Below are positions 1 through 12,400 of a DNA stretch of 64,000 nt, piece after piece. Source of the stretch: Stromatinia cepivora (taxonomy: Eukaryota; Ascomycota; Leotiomycetes; Helotiales; Sclerotiniaceae); the NCBI GenBank assembly GCA_014898415.1, contig RCTD01000034.1, positions 186,001 to 250,000 on the forward strand, read 5' to 3'. The position numbers and the translations under genes were made by a program. The notes under the pieces are model-generated. The model ran no database searches. It saw only the letters and a program-made list of their open reading frames with translations, and had not been told where the DNA came from. Positions within the stretch are counted from its first letter, which is position 1; each line of letters begins with the position of its first letter.

Positions 1-1360
1 ATAAGATCGTATGATAAGTACAATCAATCGCTGGTTCACTAGTATGCTATTTTAGTAATCTAGCTTCGTATCTCTGAAGACAAAGCCAACGATATAGGAA
101 ATATTGTATCGATGCTTAGATCTGCTTCGACATCTTGAAGTCCATTGTACATCCATGGTTCGTAAGTGTGAAGTTAGTGAATGCATGATCAATCTTCCAC
201 TTTCATCCACCTCGACTAATCCATATACAACTTGTCAGAATAGAATTAATCGGAAGATGTTGTTTGCATAGTTGATACTGTATGCAGATGCTCAATTGTG
301 GTTTTGGCAACAACAGAATACCAGGGAGGGATTGACAAGACCTCTTTGCCAATGGAAAGCTGAAGACATACAAGAGATATGAGGTTGGAGGCTGAGCTAA
401 AGATCAATGTGAACATTGATAGCACGTCGAAACTCTTTTCGTGAACTTGCCTTTCGTGGAGTGTTATCAGAAAGAAAAGTGAAGCAAAGGAATTTATCGT
501 CGATCATATGGCCTAAATATTTGTCATCTTTTGCCGTCATCCACTTGTTTTAGAGACTGGGTTAATAATGATAAGAGGCCCCACATCATTTATTTCATGG
601 ATGGGAGAATACTCGTTTAACGATTCATTGTCCTGGTCACTGGCAGCGTGTAAATACATACATTCTGCAGGCTACCACCATTGCTATCCGCTGAAGATGG
701 TGTGCCTGGGCCATCCTCTGCGTCCGGGTCCTTCACCTGTTTTAATGATTGGGGCTATAAGGTAGATAGAGGTAGAAAAGGCGGAGCCAGTTCAGGAATT
801 TACGACAGGCCCATATTGGCAGTATGGGGAAATCTAATCTACAGCAAAAGCGGGAGAGAAGCACTTCTCCAAACACAGTTCTTAGAAGTCACGCTCGGTA
901 AACGCTATAATTTCATTGTGATAGTCCAGGAGTTCGATGTACAATCGATGTCGTTCCTTGCAATAGTATTTCCTGTTGTCCTATATGTGTCTATTGATAG
1001 GACTCAAACGAGCTTCTTAAATCTTCATCTTAAGCTGTTCGGTCGTCTAATTCCGGTCTATTTTTTTTGGTTTGCTTCTCCGTATAGTATCCGGCTTATC
1101 TTGCGGTTCAAAAGCGCAAAAGGGTTGTCAGAATGAAGCCGAGTTTGTGTGCCGCGTATAGGATGAAGCCCCTGAGTTTGTGCGAGAGTATCTCTGTTGC
1201 ACCGTTGACCATACGTTTACTGCCAAGGAAGACCCTAATTGCTATTTTCGGGACTGCAAGACATTGCACGAGTGTAGGCTAGAGAGCTAACGCGGTAGGC
1301 GAGTAGAAACCGAGAAAACCGAGAACGCGGTACCGGAATACTAGTCCTTAGCTATATACA
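1..1360. other. gene-poor left edge, weak coding-like remnants
   Basis: No gene can be supported here. Around 1105-1290 two overlapping plus-strand frames both look mildly protein-like. One reads through many Cys/Asp/Glu codons with a single in-frame TAG near 1158. The other, starting with an ATG near 1133, ends at a TAG near 1271. Neither shows a recognisable domain, a start context or introns, so this is most likely decayed sequence. No gene is seen entering from the left edge. Confidence 0.4.
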
Positions 1361-1726
1361 TCAGCAATTGCATTGTGTTTGCATTAGATCAAAATGACTG
1401 GACTCAGCTAGTCTCCAATATCTCATAGCATAACCCACCACTTTCCTTCGAAGACCAGAGGACGCAGCACATATGAGAAAACCCAGTAAACCCCAAGAAC
1501 GATATAGATTATGATAGTTTCCATTCAATAACCTGTCACTCACGGCATTTGCTTCGACGAGTTGGTCTATGCGTGCTTCTTCGTCCGGAAGCTGAGGGTC
1601 CACCCCAGAAGGAACGAACTGAGCAGTAGAAGCAACAACAATAGTGGGAATCATTGGATCATGACATGAAGATTGACAGTGGCTGAGACTGATCTCCTTG
1701 CCCTCGCCCAAATCATTTGAAGCCAT
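1361..1726 (-). CDS. candidate small hypothetical protein
   Basis: An ATG at 1726 opens a minus-strand frame of about 121 codons. The first half has fungal-protein-like composition (MASNDLGEGKEISL at the start, then a Pro/Asp/Glu-rich stretch). A GTGAGT donor lies after the EANA residues (about residue 61). The true gene may therefore splice there, making the second half intron read-through. No family is recognised and no signal peptide or domain is seen. It could equally be a chance open frame in a gene-poor stretch. Confidence 0.25.
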   Translation of the reverse strand: MASNDLGEGKEISLSHCQSSCHDPMIPTIVVASTAQFVPSGVDPQLPDEEARIDQLVEANAVSDRLLNGNYHNLYRSWGLLGFLICAASSGLRRKVVGYAMRYWRLAESSHFDLMQTQCNC

Positions 1727-1739
1727 ATATATGTACATT

Positions 1740-4498
1740 GTTGTAATGACCTTTGGAGATCTTCAATCAGGGCTCTCCCTTGTGAAATCGGAAACGAGAT
1801 TCTTATTTTCGCCTATATTCTTCCCAAGAATGAAATGCACGTCGGCTACAAGCCCTCTTCTAGCCAATTCGCCTTATGAAGGACAATATAAGAGCCCATC
1901 CTGAACGCTGAGACTCTTGAGTTCAAATTTGCTATCCTACCACTGATCCCCAATGTAGCAGGCGAAGGAATAATGGCATGTTAGTGTAAACAGATGCTTG
2001 CCTCTAAAGATTCGGTCTTTGAGGTTGTAACATTTCCGACTTGAACTCAATCAATGTCTCTGGGTGGATTCGATCAACCAGCCTTAATACCGCATTTATT
2101 ATGCCCAAACGTCCTCCGCAGCTGATGCTTCGATATAGATCTCTTTCTCTATCCCTCCAATTTTGTAAATTCCCCCAGAGGAAAAATGATGGTATCAAGA
2201 AGAAGGGAAAGAAGCGTAGAGGAAGTTTGGTCGAGGGCTGCAGGCCATATAGAAGGTTTTGAGTCGATAAAAGTTGAAGTAGGATTAAGGATTGTGCTAG
2301 GAAATGAGGTAGGCGAGTTGTATCAGCAGAGCACTCCATGAAGCAAGCGTCTGATGAATCCTATAGAAGGTGCCACCAATGCATATATAACGTTTACTAA
2401 GTCCCATTTAATCTTAATGATACTAACTATGAGTTAAAAAAGGATTAGCATAGATTCACAGCGGGTTGGATGGTGACAAGTGAATAGTATCAGGTACAAG
2501 AAAAGAAGTTGAAGGAATGATGAGATGGAGGGGTAGCAGACAGAAGACTGTAGAGAAAAGCCAGGTTATCCAAAACTGAAGGAATAAAAAATACTCAGCC
2601 TATCTGGAAACTTTAAGACAATTTGTACATTGAAAAAAATACAAGGTCAGTTTTTCTCTCAGATGGTGCTGGAATACTACTGAAGATGTGGATGTAAGTC
2701 AAAAAGCTCAGCAGGTTAAGATGAAGATAATCGATGGGGAAAGAACTGGTGTACACTATGAATAGAAGGGAGAAATAGTGTCTTCTTTGGTGATAATCCA
2801 GTGTAAATTCATTAGATCTATAGAACCAAGTTGATTTGAACAATAGAATGAGTCAACATGGATGGGTAAAGAACATTTGGTGATAGAATCCAAATAGAAT
2901 AACCCAGAAAGGACCACAAATATAGTCAGCAAATGTCTCTTGTCAATTAAGCTCAAAAACAACATCAAAGAACACCTCAAACACTCTCACAAGATATAAA
3001 CCAACTGAACCCACAATAGCTAGAACAATCCAGCACAATCCCCCATATCCCACATCGAGAAACATTCATAGTTCTTCAACAAAGATAATAAACTCAGCCC
3101 CCAAATCACAACAACAACAAAAGCCACAAAATATCAAAATAGAATCATTCATAAACTCAAAAACCAGAAATCACACCACATAATCTGAAACATGACCCAA
3201 GAACTCCAATCACAATACCTCCAATCAAGACTCCTCGAGCAGAGTCCAAAAAATCAGGCAGACATTCCCGACTAAGCGAGCAGAAAAGGGTCCGGAATGT
3301 TCTCTTCTATTATTCATTATTGAGCACCTCACCTTTTTCTCCTTCTTGTCTTCTTGTCTTCATGTTTTCTTCTTTCCTTCTTTCCTTCTTCTTTGCTTTT
3401 ACTGCACTATCAACACCATGCATTCTTCAAGTAAGCAAATATCCTATCCCCTCTATTTTTCCCTTGATTCTACCAATCCAAGAGGTTTCCTATCATGAAT
3501 TGATTGTCCAAATCCAAAGGAACAATTGATTTGATAAATTCTGAACCTCTGAAGTATATTTAATTGCACTGTTTGCTCTCGTTCAGGGTACCCAAAGTCG
3601 TTACTACAGTTGAATAATGAGAGGTTTATAATTCCTGAATGTAATCGGTATATTGAAATTATTTGAAGTATTAGACTTACTTCGAACATTGAGCTTTTAT
3701 CAAACATTTAAATCTCCCGTTCCTGCTACTCTGGACTATTGGACAATCGTCTTTTTCCTGCTAATATACAAAGAGCGAGTGGTGATTGAGTGATTATATG
3801 TTTGCTAGGAAGTATCCTCTCAGCATGAGCTATTGCCAATCTTGGCAGCGGAGGCTTCACCCATCACTACCTTCGATCTACCATCTCAAAGTACCTGCTA
3901 ACGTGATACATTCTTATAGCCGAAAGTACCAGTGGCAGCTATGCCTCCGCCGTCTCTCGCCAGTCCGTGGCTTCCATTACCGCATCCCTCGCCGGCTCGG
4001 TACGCGCCGCCCACCCAATGTTCAAGAACAGTACATACATTCCCACCTATCATTCCGACGATTATTAACTAATGCTAGAAATATAGAGAGCCCGGAGTCT
4101 ATATATTATTCTGCCTACTCGTCGTGTAAGTGTGCCCATGATACATATCCATGGTTTTGATTGTTCAAACTGACAAATGACAATTAGTTGCCACGCCTTC
4201 CATCATGGGGAATTTAGGTATGATTTATTTATTCACCTATAATTTCATTTCATGCGTACTTCACTGTCATCTCGCTTCACCCCAACATCACTCAATGTCA
4301 CGTTCAAATAACCACACGACCCGGGACTTTAAAAATTCACTTTCTTTCTTGGTTGAGATTTTCAAACAACGCTAGTGCTTGTTTACAACACGGTTGCGGG
4401 GTACTATGACTTCTTCCTGACAACCTCATTTTCAACCCTTTGATTTATCAAATCGAAGCCAAACAATAAATTACAAATAGCTCGCACTTGCCACTAAC
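1740..4498. other. gene-poor intergenic region with one intron-like signature
   Basis: No confident gene. A minus-strand 111-codon frame (2004-2339) has an ATG but no recognisable features. At 3786-4210 the plus strand has a coding-like patch with what looks like a classical intron at 4126-4187 (GTAAGT donor, CTGAC branch-like motif, ATTAG acceptor). The flanking frames do not assemble into a recognisable protein. The last part, upstream of 4499, is probably the promoter and leader of the next gene. Confidence 0.4.
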
Positions 4499-6391
4499 AT
4501 GGATCACTACGAAGATGACGAGACACCGGCACTCTTGCAACAGCTTTTGCGACAGAACGCCTTGAACCCGACTGGCAGCGGCTCTATCACACTTACATAC
4601 GAACAAGCATCCGGTGAGCTCGAGAAATATTGCGGAGAAGCGGCACAAAACGGATCTGGTCTCCTAGAAAGACAAGTTACCATAGTCGCATACGACGAGA
4701 CGGGCGGCCAGACAAGTGTCCACCAACTCAAATTGACCATCGATCTAGGTCTCAAGCCATTAATTCAGATTCTACAAGAATTGATCGATCAACGAGAACG
4801 TGAACCTTCCCACGCCGGCAAAGGGAAATTTTTAATCAGACGTATCGATGTTCGTTCCGGTCAAGGTTCTATGGATAGATGTTTTCCAGCCATCGAAGGC
4901 GCGGTTATTGAAGCAACTCAAATATCTCTCTCTAATCCTCCATCAGCTCAATGGGTCACCTGGGATTGCAGTGGCGGTCCAATGGACAATTATTGGAGAT
5001 ACTACCGCATCGCCATGCAGCTTGGTATCGGAGCTGGCCCTAGTGGCCCTATTTTGAAACTCCGTACTGTCAAATGCAAGGATACATACGATAATGATGA
5101 TTTCGGTCATATTTTCAACACTGGCAGCTGTCAACATCAACGAGTCAGACGTTATTTGGGTGGAAAGCCACCAGGCGGTGGAAGCGGACTTTTGCATGGA
5201 GACGAATACAAGGGCGTCAGTAAGAAGGTTACTGTCGACACGAGGACTACTACTGAGTGGAAGCAAGCTCCCATTCCTGACTGGGATAGCTTGCCACCAG
5301 CAATTAATCATAATCCTGGTGGATATCAGGCAAAGCCAACCAGTTGGTCATATTGGCAACGAATTGGTGGCGACCCTGAGACACATAAGGAGTTTCCTTT
5401 AGGCCACATCCCCTATCCCGAGACACCAGACATTGACCACTGCGACTTTCTTCCAGGAGAACAACTTGACATGAAAGCTTCAATTGCAACTGCCATGAAA
5501 GCCATTTCAAAAAATGAGCAACCAGTTATGCCAAAGTTAAGTGCTGAAGAACAGACAATCATTGATCAGATCACGGGCCAAACCAGAAAGGAGTTCAACA
5601 ATGCTAGGAGTTTTGCCCAAGAAGATGATGATATTTTCATCCCAACTGCCAATGCAAACTGGGATCCCAATGGTCCGAAGAATCAGCTTACAAAGGACAA
5701 GGAAGTCACATCGAGTTTGACAAATATGACAAGCATCCCTGCAAAATATCAAACTCAACCGGCGGTTTTTGAGCATAAACCAGGACCACCATCCTATGTC
5801 ACCGCATACTACAATCGCCCAACGCAGCCAAGCACAATGATTGGCACAGCGTCTGTCACTAGCCCCGGTACAATTTCCAACATAGATTCTCCTGTTAGAT
5901 TTGCATCACCACGCGCGACCCAGAGCAAATCAACGTTTCCGTCTGGTGGTCGGGCAAGACCTTTCACACCAAGTCAGATGACATCGTTCCAATCGTTGAA
6001 TGCTGGAAGCAGGCCTGGCACACCTACACTTAGATACGGTAGCAACACTAGCTCGTTCGCAATGCCAAGTACCAGCATTGCGTTCAATGCTCCCCCTAAC
6101 ACCATCTCCCGCAGTAGGCCATCCTCACCTGCAAACTCGAGTCAGATGGTAGACCAATTCGGCACATTGAATATGGCTAACGCCCAGGGTGCTTTGCGCG
6201 GCCACAATAACCAATTGTTTGTCCCAGGATTCGGAGCAAATCAAAATACCTCGACCGCCCAAGGTCTTGGCAATCTTCCACAGAACTTCGAAGATTGGAA
6301 TTTCGTCCAAGGAGAGACCAGATATCCTTTCGGGTACAAGTTTGAATTCGGTGGCAACGGGAGCAATGAAAACACTGGTGGAGGAATTTGA
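4499..6391 (+). CDS. conserved-looking hypothetical protein, 630 aa, single exon
   Basis: A single uninterrupted exon opens at the first ATG after a long untranslated stretch (ACATGG context). I do not recognise the family. The first ~330 residues are mixed alpha/beta in composition. They contain several Cys and Trp positions (WVTWDCSGG at about 153-161, NTGSCQHQR, HCDFLPG), which suggests a folded domain. Residues ~340-400 are acidic and polar. The last ~230 residues are Ser/Thr/Pro/Asn-rich and probably disordered, with repeated SRPGTP/SRPSSP-like motifs that could be phosphorylated. There is no signal peptide or membrane segment, so it is probably cytosolic or nuclear. The closest neighbour is the ABC transporter 3.1 kb downstream, with no functional link visible. 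Confidence 0.8.
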   Translation: MDHYEDDETPALLQQLLRQNALNPTGSGSITLTYEQASGELEKYCGEAAQNGSGLLERQVTIVAYDETGGQTSVHQLKLTIDLGLKPLIQILQELIDQREREPSHAGKGKFLIRRIDVRSGQGSMDRCFPAIEGAVIEATQISLSNPPSAQWVTWDCSGGPMDNYWRYYRIAMQLGIGAGPSGPILKLRTVKCKDTYDNDDFGHIFNTGSCQHQRVRRYLGGKPPGGGSGLLHGDEYKGVSKKVTVDTRTTTEWKQAPIPDWDSLPPAINHNPGGYQAKPTSWSYWQRIGGDPETHKEFPLGHIPYPETPDIDHCDFLPGEQLDMKASIATAMKAISKNEQPVMPKLSAEEQTIIDQITGQTRKEFNNARSFAQEDDDIFIPTANANWDPNGPKNQLTKDKEVTSSLTNMTSIPAKYQTQPAVFEHKPGPPSYVTAYYNRPTQPSTMIGTASVTSPGTISNIDSPVRFASPRATQSKSTFPSGGRARPFTPSQMTSFQSLNAGSRPGTPTLRYGSNTSSFAMPSTSIAFNAPPNTISRSRPSSPANSSQMVDQFGTLNMANAQGALRGHNNQLFVPGFGANQNTSTAQGLGNLPQNFEDWNFVQGETRYPFGYKFEFGGNGSNENTGGGI

Positions 6392-7344
6392 TTGACAGAG
6401 TAAGGTATGACAATTTTCTGTCCTGGGCTTCTACCGGTCGGCTTTGACGCAAGGTTGGGAGATTCGGATGAATTTCTGGTGATAGCACGGCTCGGAAGGG
6501 CATCGTTCAGATTCTCTTTGAGGAAAGCGACTTCGGGATTTGTTGATCAGGAAAGATGCTTTAGTTTAGTTTTTAGAAGCATCGATCATCCCATGGCTGA
6601 GATGTGATCGTTCATCCGCCACTCAATCCAACTCCTTTTTTACTTAATGCTTGGAAATACTCATGTGATCGAGTGCCATTTTCAGAATGAAGAGCAGATA
6701 CTGCTGGGATAAAACACCATTCTCCCCGCAGATATCTGGATGCATTTATTGATTTGAACAAACTTATTGGGAAAGTCTGCCCGATAAAAAAAAATAGTTG
6801 CCGAGTCAAGTCCAGAACTGAGCCAATCGTAGAAAATACCGGATGAATGTGGAAGATCACTATTTTATACTGCAAATCATCGATATCTAGTGTAGATCTT
6901 AGATCATTTTGATGATATGCATTGATATGAATTATTCGAGGAGTGATCTTTTAGTTCGAAAAGCCGAGCAATCAGATGGGGTTATGTCCGGTTTCTGTGA
7001 GGATATTAATTTGGCTAGCTGGTAAGCCAGACATTGAAGAGCTGAATCGAGCTAGTGACGGAACGGTACTTGCATGAGGCTAGCCTCGGTGGCTATTCCA
7101 GTGGCCTGGTGCCGTTGGCCTGTTGGCTGGATGGATCGATAGGCTGGCCTTTGTGAGTAACCTGCATTTGAGAGCCACAACTCTTCACCGATGACGAAAT
7201 GTACGACATTGCAAGTATTGTCACTTGGCATATCCAACTCCAGACGGAATCAACAAAATGTACTAGGAGGACATGTAACACAAAATAACGATATTAATTC
7301 AGCCTACGTGAACTTTGAACTTTTGTAAACTTGGTCAAGATGGA

Positions 7345-7380
7345 GCACTCGATGAAGCACTCGATGAAGCACTCGATGAA
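7345..7380. repeat. 12-bp tandem repeat, 3 copies
   Basis: Three perfect copies of GCACTCGATGAA. Twelve is a multiple of three, but no supported gene covers the array. Confidence 0.9.
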
Positions 7381-7940
7381 GCATATCAAGGTAAGTGGCC
7401 TGGCAAAGATAGCAGATATATCGTCCAAAGAGTAAGAAAGCATTGTGAAACCATGCAGCATCAACGAGTCACCTTGTTGTGTACCCTCCGCAGGTTATAT
7501 GCAAGTTTATAGATTTCGGTACCGATTATTGTGTGATATGATTCGTCCCTATAGAAATTTAGCTTGCTCCAAGGACTGCAGCTGCCGACCTCAAGGTTGT
7601 GTGAGGATTTTAAACATTTATGACGGCATCGGTCCTTCCCACCGCCTCCTTCGTGTTCCAGTGTATTGTATGTATATTTATCATCGGCTATTCATTATTA
7701 GAGATGAAAGTGTTCGTACACTACGAATACGAATTCATCGGATTGAGGGACGGGTTCGAGTGGGGCACAATATGATACTCTGTATCATCGAATACACATC
7801 TGCGAAGGGGAACGTTTGATTGGTTTCTCAGGAGACTTACTCCGGCTCCTTGTTGGACAAAAGCCACGCCTGCGAACTGGAGTGGTGGATGAATTGAAGC
7901 TTGAAAGTTTGTGCGGAGAGAAATGAAGCAATTTGATGAT

Positions 7941-7993
7941 GTGAGAGGTGAGAGGTGAGAGGTGAGAGGTGAGAGGTGAGAGGTGAGAGGTGA
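7941..7993. repeat. heptamer tandem repeat (GTGAGAG), 7 copies
   Basis: Seven perfect copies of GTGAGAG followed by a partial eighth, in non-coding DNA. Confidence 0.9.
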
Positions 7994-8191
7994 AGACGGA
8001 ATTTCTAGCAAATGGCGGCGGTTAAACTTAACGGTAAACCGATGTGTTGAAATGCAAGGATAGGCTAAAACACACTGAAGAGAGGAGTCGCACGAAACAA
8101 CGGAAACCCCGTAATTATCCCACAACGATTTGCAGATTGAAATGGAAAATGGGAAATGGAGTCATAATATAGTAGTAATTACTTTTGTTTA

Positions 8192-8234
8192 GAGTGCTGA
8201 GTGCTGAGTGCTGAGTGCGGAGTGCGGAGTACGG
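8192..8234. repeat. degenerate heptamer repeat (GAGTGCT/GAGTGCG)
   Basis: About six copies of a 7-bp unit drifting from GAGTGCT to GAGTGCG to GAGTACG. A short (CCCTTAT)-type triple follows near 8264-8285. Confidence 0.8.
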
Positions 8235-9491
8235 ACTGGGTGGCTGGCTACCTAGGTATGCATCCCTTATCCCTTATCCCTTATCCTACAGGAGTAAAAT
8301 ACCCAACATATTCACATTCATTGACCGCTACTACCGCTTCCATGAGACCGCATGCATTACCATATAGGCGCGGCGTGGAGACATGGCTCCAAAGAAATAA
8401 TCTATGGTCTAACAAAATCCATATCCCAAGCCCGAAATAGAATGGTCTCGCACTTATCGTTGGAGTATTATGGATCTCGGTAAGTTGGGGAAATCGTTCT
8501 TCGAACGTGCGTTTGCCTGTGAATCAATAATACTTAACATGCACCGCAGCCTTACATCTGGTTCATAGTTCCTTATCGAATGTATTATATAAAGTGCGTG
8601 TTTACCAGGAATCAACTGCCAAATATTGCAAAGCAATTCCAGAGCCTACCTACAGCCCACCGAGCCGAGTCCAAAAACCTGGCTGACCGAGACTCAACAT
8701 ATGACTTCATACAAGCTATTCACGAGCTCCAACTAAGTTATACAAAAACATATAGCCAAGGGATCTAATCTTGATTTAAGATCCACCAAATTTTGCCTTC
8801 AAGGCAGCTGACTATAATATCGAAGCGTTGTCGCACAAAGAGACGCTTACTATTAGTAACACGGTTGAGGCGAGTAAGAAACCTTCATATACTTGCCTCC
8901 TTTTCACTTCCTTGACTCAAACTTGCCTCTACTCCTGAAAAGCTTAAGCCTCATATATGAGTAGATAACTATAACAAGTGAGTAAGAAGTTTTTTACTCA
9001 AGGTTGATTCTGAGGGGTTATGAATCATACTCAAATTCCGAGCCATATAACCATTCATATATATATACATATATGGTGAGGGTGAATCTCATCAAAGGAT
9101 ACTAAGTTTATGAGAGAATTGTGGTGAATCACACTACTAGGTATATAGGACACCACGAAACACTTCTTTCTTTAATATTCCTCAATGAGAAGCTTTGGTG
9201 ATTGTTTGATGAGATTACAATGATTCAAGTATGGCTGGATCTAAGAAAGGGCAACTGGAGAACCCCATGAGCTCTTACAGATATTCACTAGTGTAGAAAG
9301 ACGCGCTACTTCCATATTTGAGAAAGAAAAAAAAAACTACCTGAGCCTTCCTTCCACAACCTATTAAAGTCAAGACCTTGAAATTTGCGACAGAGCATTT
9401 TGTAAATATTCAGACATACAAATTACACAAGTATCCAGCTACTGATTCGTCACTATCTTCATAGCTTTCGGTGCATCCCTCTCTCTATTCG

Positions 9492-12400
9492 ATGGATCTA
9501 AATCCATCAAATATCATGGAGACAATGCTCACTCCAGTTGCTCCTCCAAATGTAAGTTGAACTTTCGATTATTCCCCGCAGTACTAAAAGCCTCTTGCTA
9601 CATACAAATCTTCAAAACTTCTTGGAATAATGAGGCCGCCCCAAACTGCTTGGAAAAATGGTCCTCTGCTAACAGCCTCACAGCTCTGGCTTGCCTTAAA
9701 GATCCTTCGATATGCGTATCCGACACTCGTCTTTTCCTATTTCTTCATCGCGCTCGGGATTACAGTGTGTTATATGCAGGCGGAGAAATCGCGTGTCCAG
9801 GATCAATATGTCCGTCGTGGGTTGATACTGTGCTTAATCGCCGGACTTACTGGAACATATGTACGCTCCTTGCTGCCTCCGTATAATATTCCTTACGCTA
9901 TCCTGCACAATAATCGCATTTCTAACACGTTTGTGACAATAGGCTCTCGAAATCATCGTTGCTATTATTAAGTCTTCAGTGGAAGGCTGGAATCCTGGAC
10001 AAGACCGTGTTGTGAGTGATTTCTTCTCTTTCTGGAGACCCACGCGATGGTCGAAATAAATCGCACACCAAAGTCATATACATAGGCTCCAAAGTACTCT
10101 CAGATGTCTCGGTTCATATTTTACAATCGAATAGTCTTTCAGGCTTATGCTTTTCAATGACCCAACTCGGATTCCACAATCAAGTAGCTCTTCAGATTTA
10201 GATGCTTAGCATTCTAGTTTGGTGCGATTTATTTCGCCCATTGCGTGGTTTTACTCTCTACCAAATCCCCATATAATCTCATTACAATTGTTTTGCTTTT
10301 ACTGACCTTCAGGTTTACCTCATTTCATCGCTTCTGGTTTTTATGGTTGAGATAATTGCACTAGCAGACACGAAATTTCCGGAGTGGTACCCATACTATG
10401 GAACTTGGTTCATCGGTCTCTTCGTGGAACTCTGTCTAATCATTTTCCCAAATGTGTTCACCCCACCGACCAACTCAGCTTTCGATTATATACTTCTTAC
10501 TATCCAAGGCATAAGGATCTTCAATCTCATTGCTCTACCTATTGTCTACTTTTATTTCCGCAATTCAGACAAAACTCACAACACTGTTGATGCGGAACGC
10601 CAATCACTATTGAAGAAACCCTCCGGTCCATCTAGCTCAGGAAGTTCCACCCTGAATGGAAATGGTTATGGTACAACCGATCAGGCTACTGCTCAAGGTT
10701 CTCAGAGTGCAGAAGATGAGTCGGATACTGCTAGTGTGGCTTCGGAAGATTCTTATCTGGAACGGCAGCGCAAGTCAAAAGAGGCTGTTGCAAAAAGACT
10801 GGAGCAAGACGGTAACTGGTGGACCTACCTCAAGGGATTTTCTGTAAGGCTCTATTGCCCAAAAGTTTTGTTGAACTAATTTGACTAATAAGTGCACTCA
10901 GACGTTTATTCCATTCATTTGGCCGGTGAACCACAGAAAGCTTCAGGTCAGGGCTGTCCTTGTTGCCATGACTCTCCTGGCAAGCAATGCATTGAATGTC
11001 CTTGTTCCAATACAATTTGGTATAATGGTGCAAAGCTTGATAACTTACACTGGAGGCGGTAAGTAATTCTCTCGTAATTTACAGCGTCTCCGATAGTCCG
11101 GACTGGCAGACTAGGTGTGGGGGTTTTAATGCTTGAAATCAATTCATATTTTTGAATACAGATGATTTGAATGTTCCAATTGGATTCAGGAAGAAAAGGC
11201 AGGCCTCTCATTTTTGGACTGCAGTCCGGACTACTAGAAATTCTGTTGAGTCGCAAGTTTTATGGCCCTCACTAATTGTTATTTAGATCACAGCCATAAC
11301 ATTTGGGCACCTGTTCTTCTGTACTCACTCCTAAGGTTTATCAACGGTGGCTCGTGTCTCGATGTGGTTCGAACGTGGCTCTGGAACCCCTTGGAGCAGT
11401 ACGCATACAAAACACTTAGTTCAGCTGCGCATAGCCATATTATGAGCTTATCTTCGGACTTTCATGACAATAAATCATCATCAAATTTGTTTCAAGTAGT
11501 TCATGGGGGTAGGTCTGTCGCAGATTTAATGGAAATGCTCTGCTTCCAGGTGATCCCGATGCTCATCGATCTAGTCATTGCATTCATCTATTTCGGTGCC
11601 TTTGGACCTTATATGTTTCTTGTCCTGGTCGTCACCTTCGTATCTTACATGTACGCTACCGTGAAATTGATCTCCATGAGAGCCAACCAACGCCGGGATT
11701 ATATAACCTTTCACAGAAAGGAGTGGACAGTTGGGCAAGAGTCATTGGATGGCTGGACGACTGCCAATGTCAGTATTTGCACCGGCGTCATTTTACACGA
11801 GCACTAACAAGTTACTAGTTGTTTAACATGGTGCCCTATGAGAATAAACGATACTCAGGGGGTGAGTTACCATACTTTCCTGAAAATATTCGCATAATTA
11901 ATGTATTATAGTCATCAAAGAGCATATCGACTCCAAATGGGCTTATGAGTGGTTCTATAACATCACTAACATGGCAAAAAGCTTGATCATGTGCTTTGGA
12001 CTGACAGGTGTACTTTGCCTTGGAGCCTATTCCGTGTTATATGAAGGTCAAACCGTTGGAAAGTTCACCACGTTGCTTATGTTCTGGAGCCAATTGCAAG
12101 GTATATCTTTTCTGTTCTGTTAAGTATATCGATGCATAACTAACTATATCCCAGGCCCATTAGCATTTCTTGCTAATGCATACAGAACGATCTCTAGTTC
12201 CTTGATAGATGCAGAGCGCCTTCTTGAACTATTCAAGACAGAGCCTTCGATTAAAGAAACTCCCGGTGCCAAAGAACTTGAGATTGGTAAATGCGAAGTT
12301 GAATTCAACGATGTATGCTTTTCCTACGACGAGCGAAAGCCTATCTTGAAGAATGTCAGTTTCTTTGCTCCGGGTGGAAAGACAATTGCATTTGTTGGTG

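Larger units (their letters stand above)
6392..9491. other. 3.1-kb intergenic region with short tandem repeats
   Basis: No gene supported. Open frames here mostly start at non-ATG codons and lack coding character. The region holds three small tandem arrays (7345-7380, 7941-7989, 8192-8234) and AT-rich stretches around 9050-9075. The final few hundred bases are the likely promoter of the ABC transporter gene. Confidence 0.6.

Noticed and set aside
7445..7819. 124-codon Cys-containing open frame
   Set aside because: It begins with GTG, lies in repeat-bearing intergenic DNA, and shows no introns, domain or start context.
8264..8285. (CCCTTAT) triple resembling telomeric repeat
   Set aside because: The fungal telomere repeat is TTAGGG/CCCTAA; this unit is different and only three copies long inside the chromosome.
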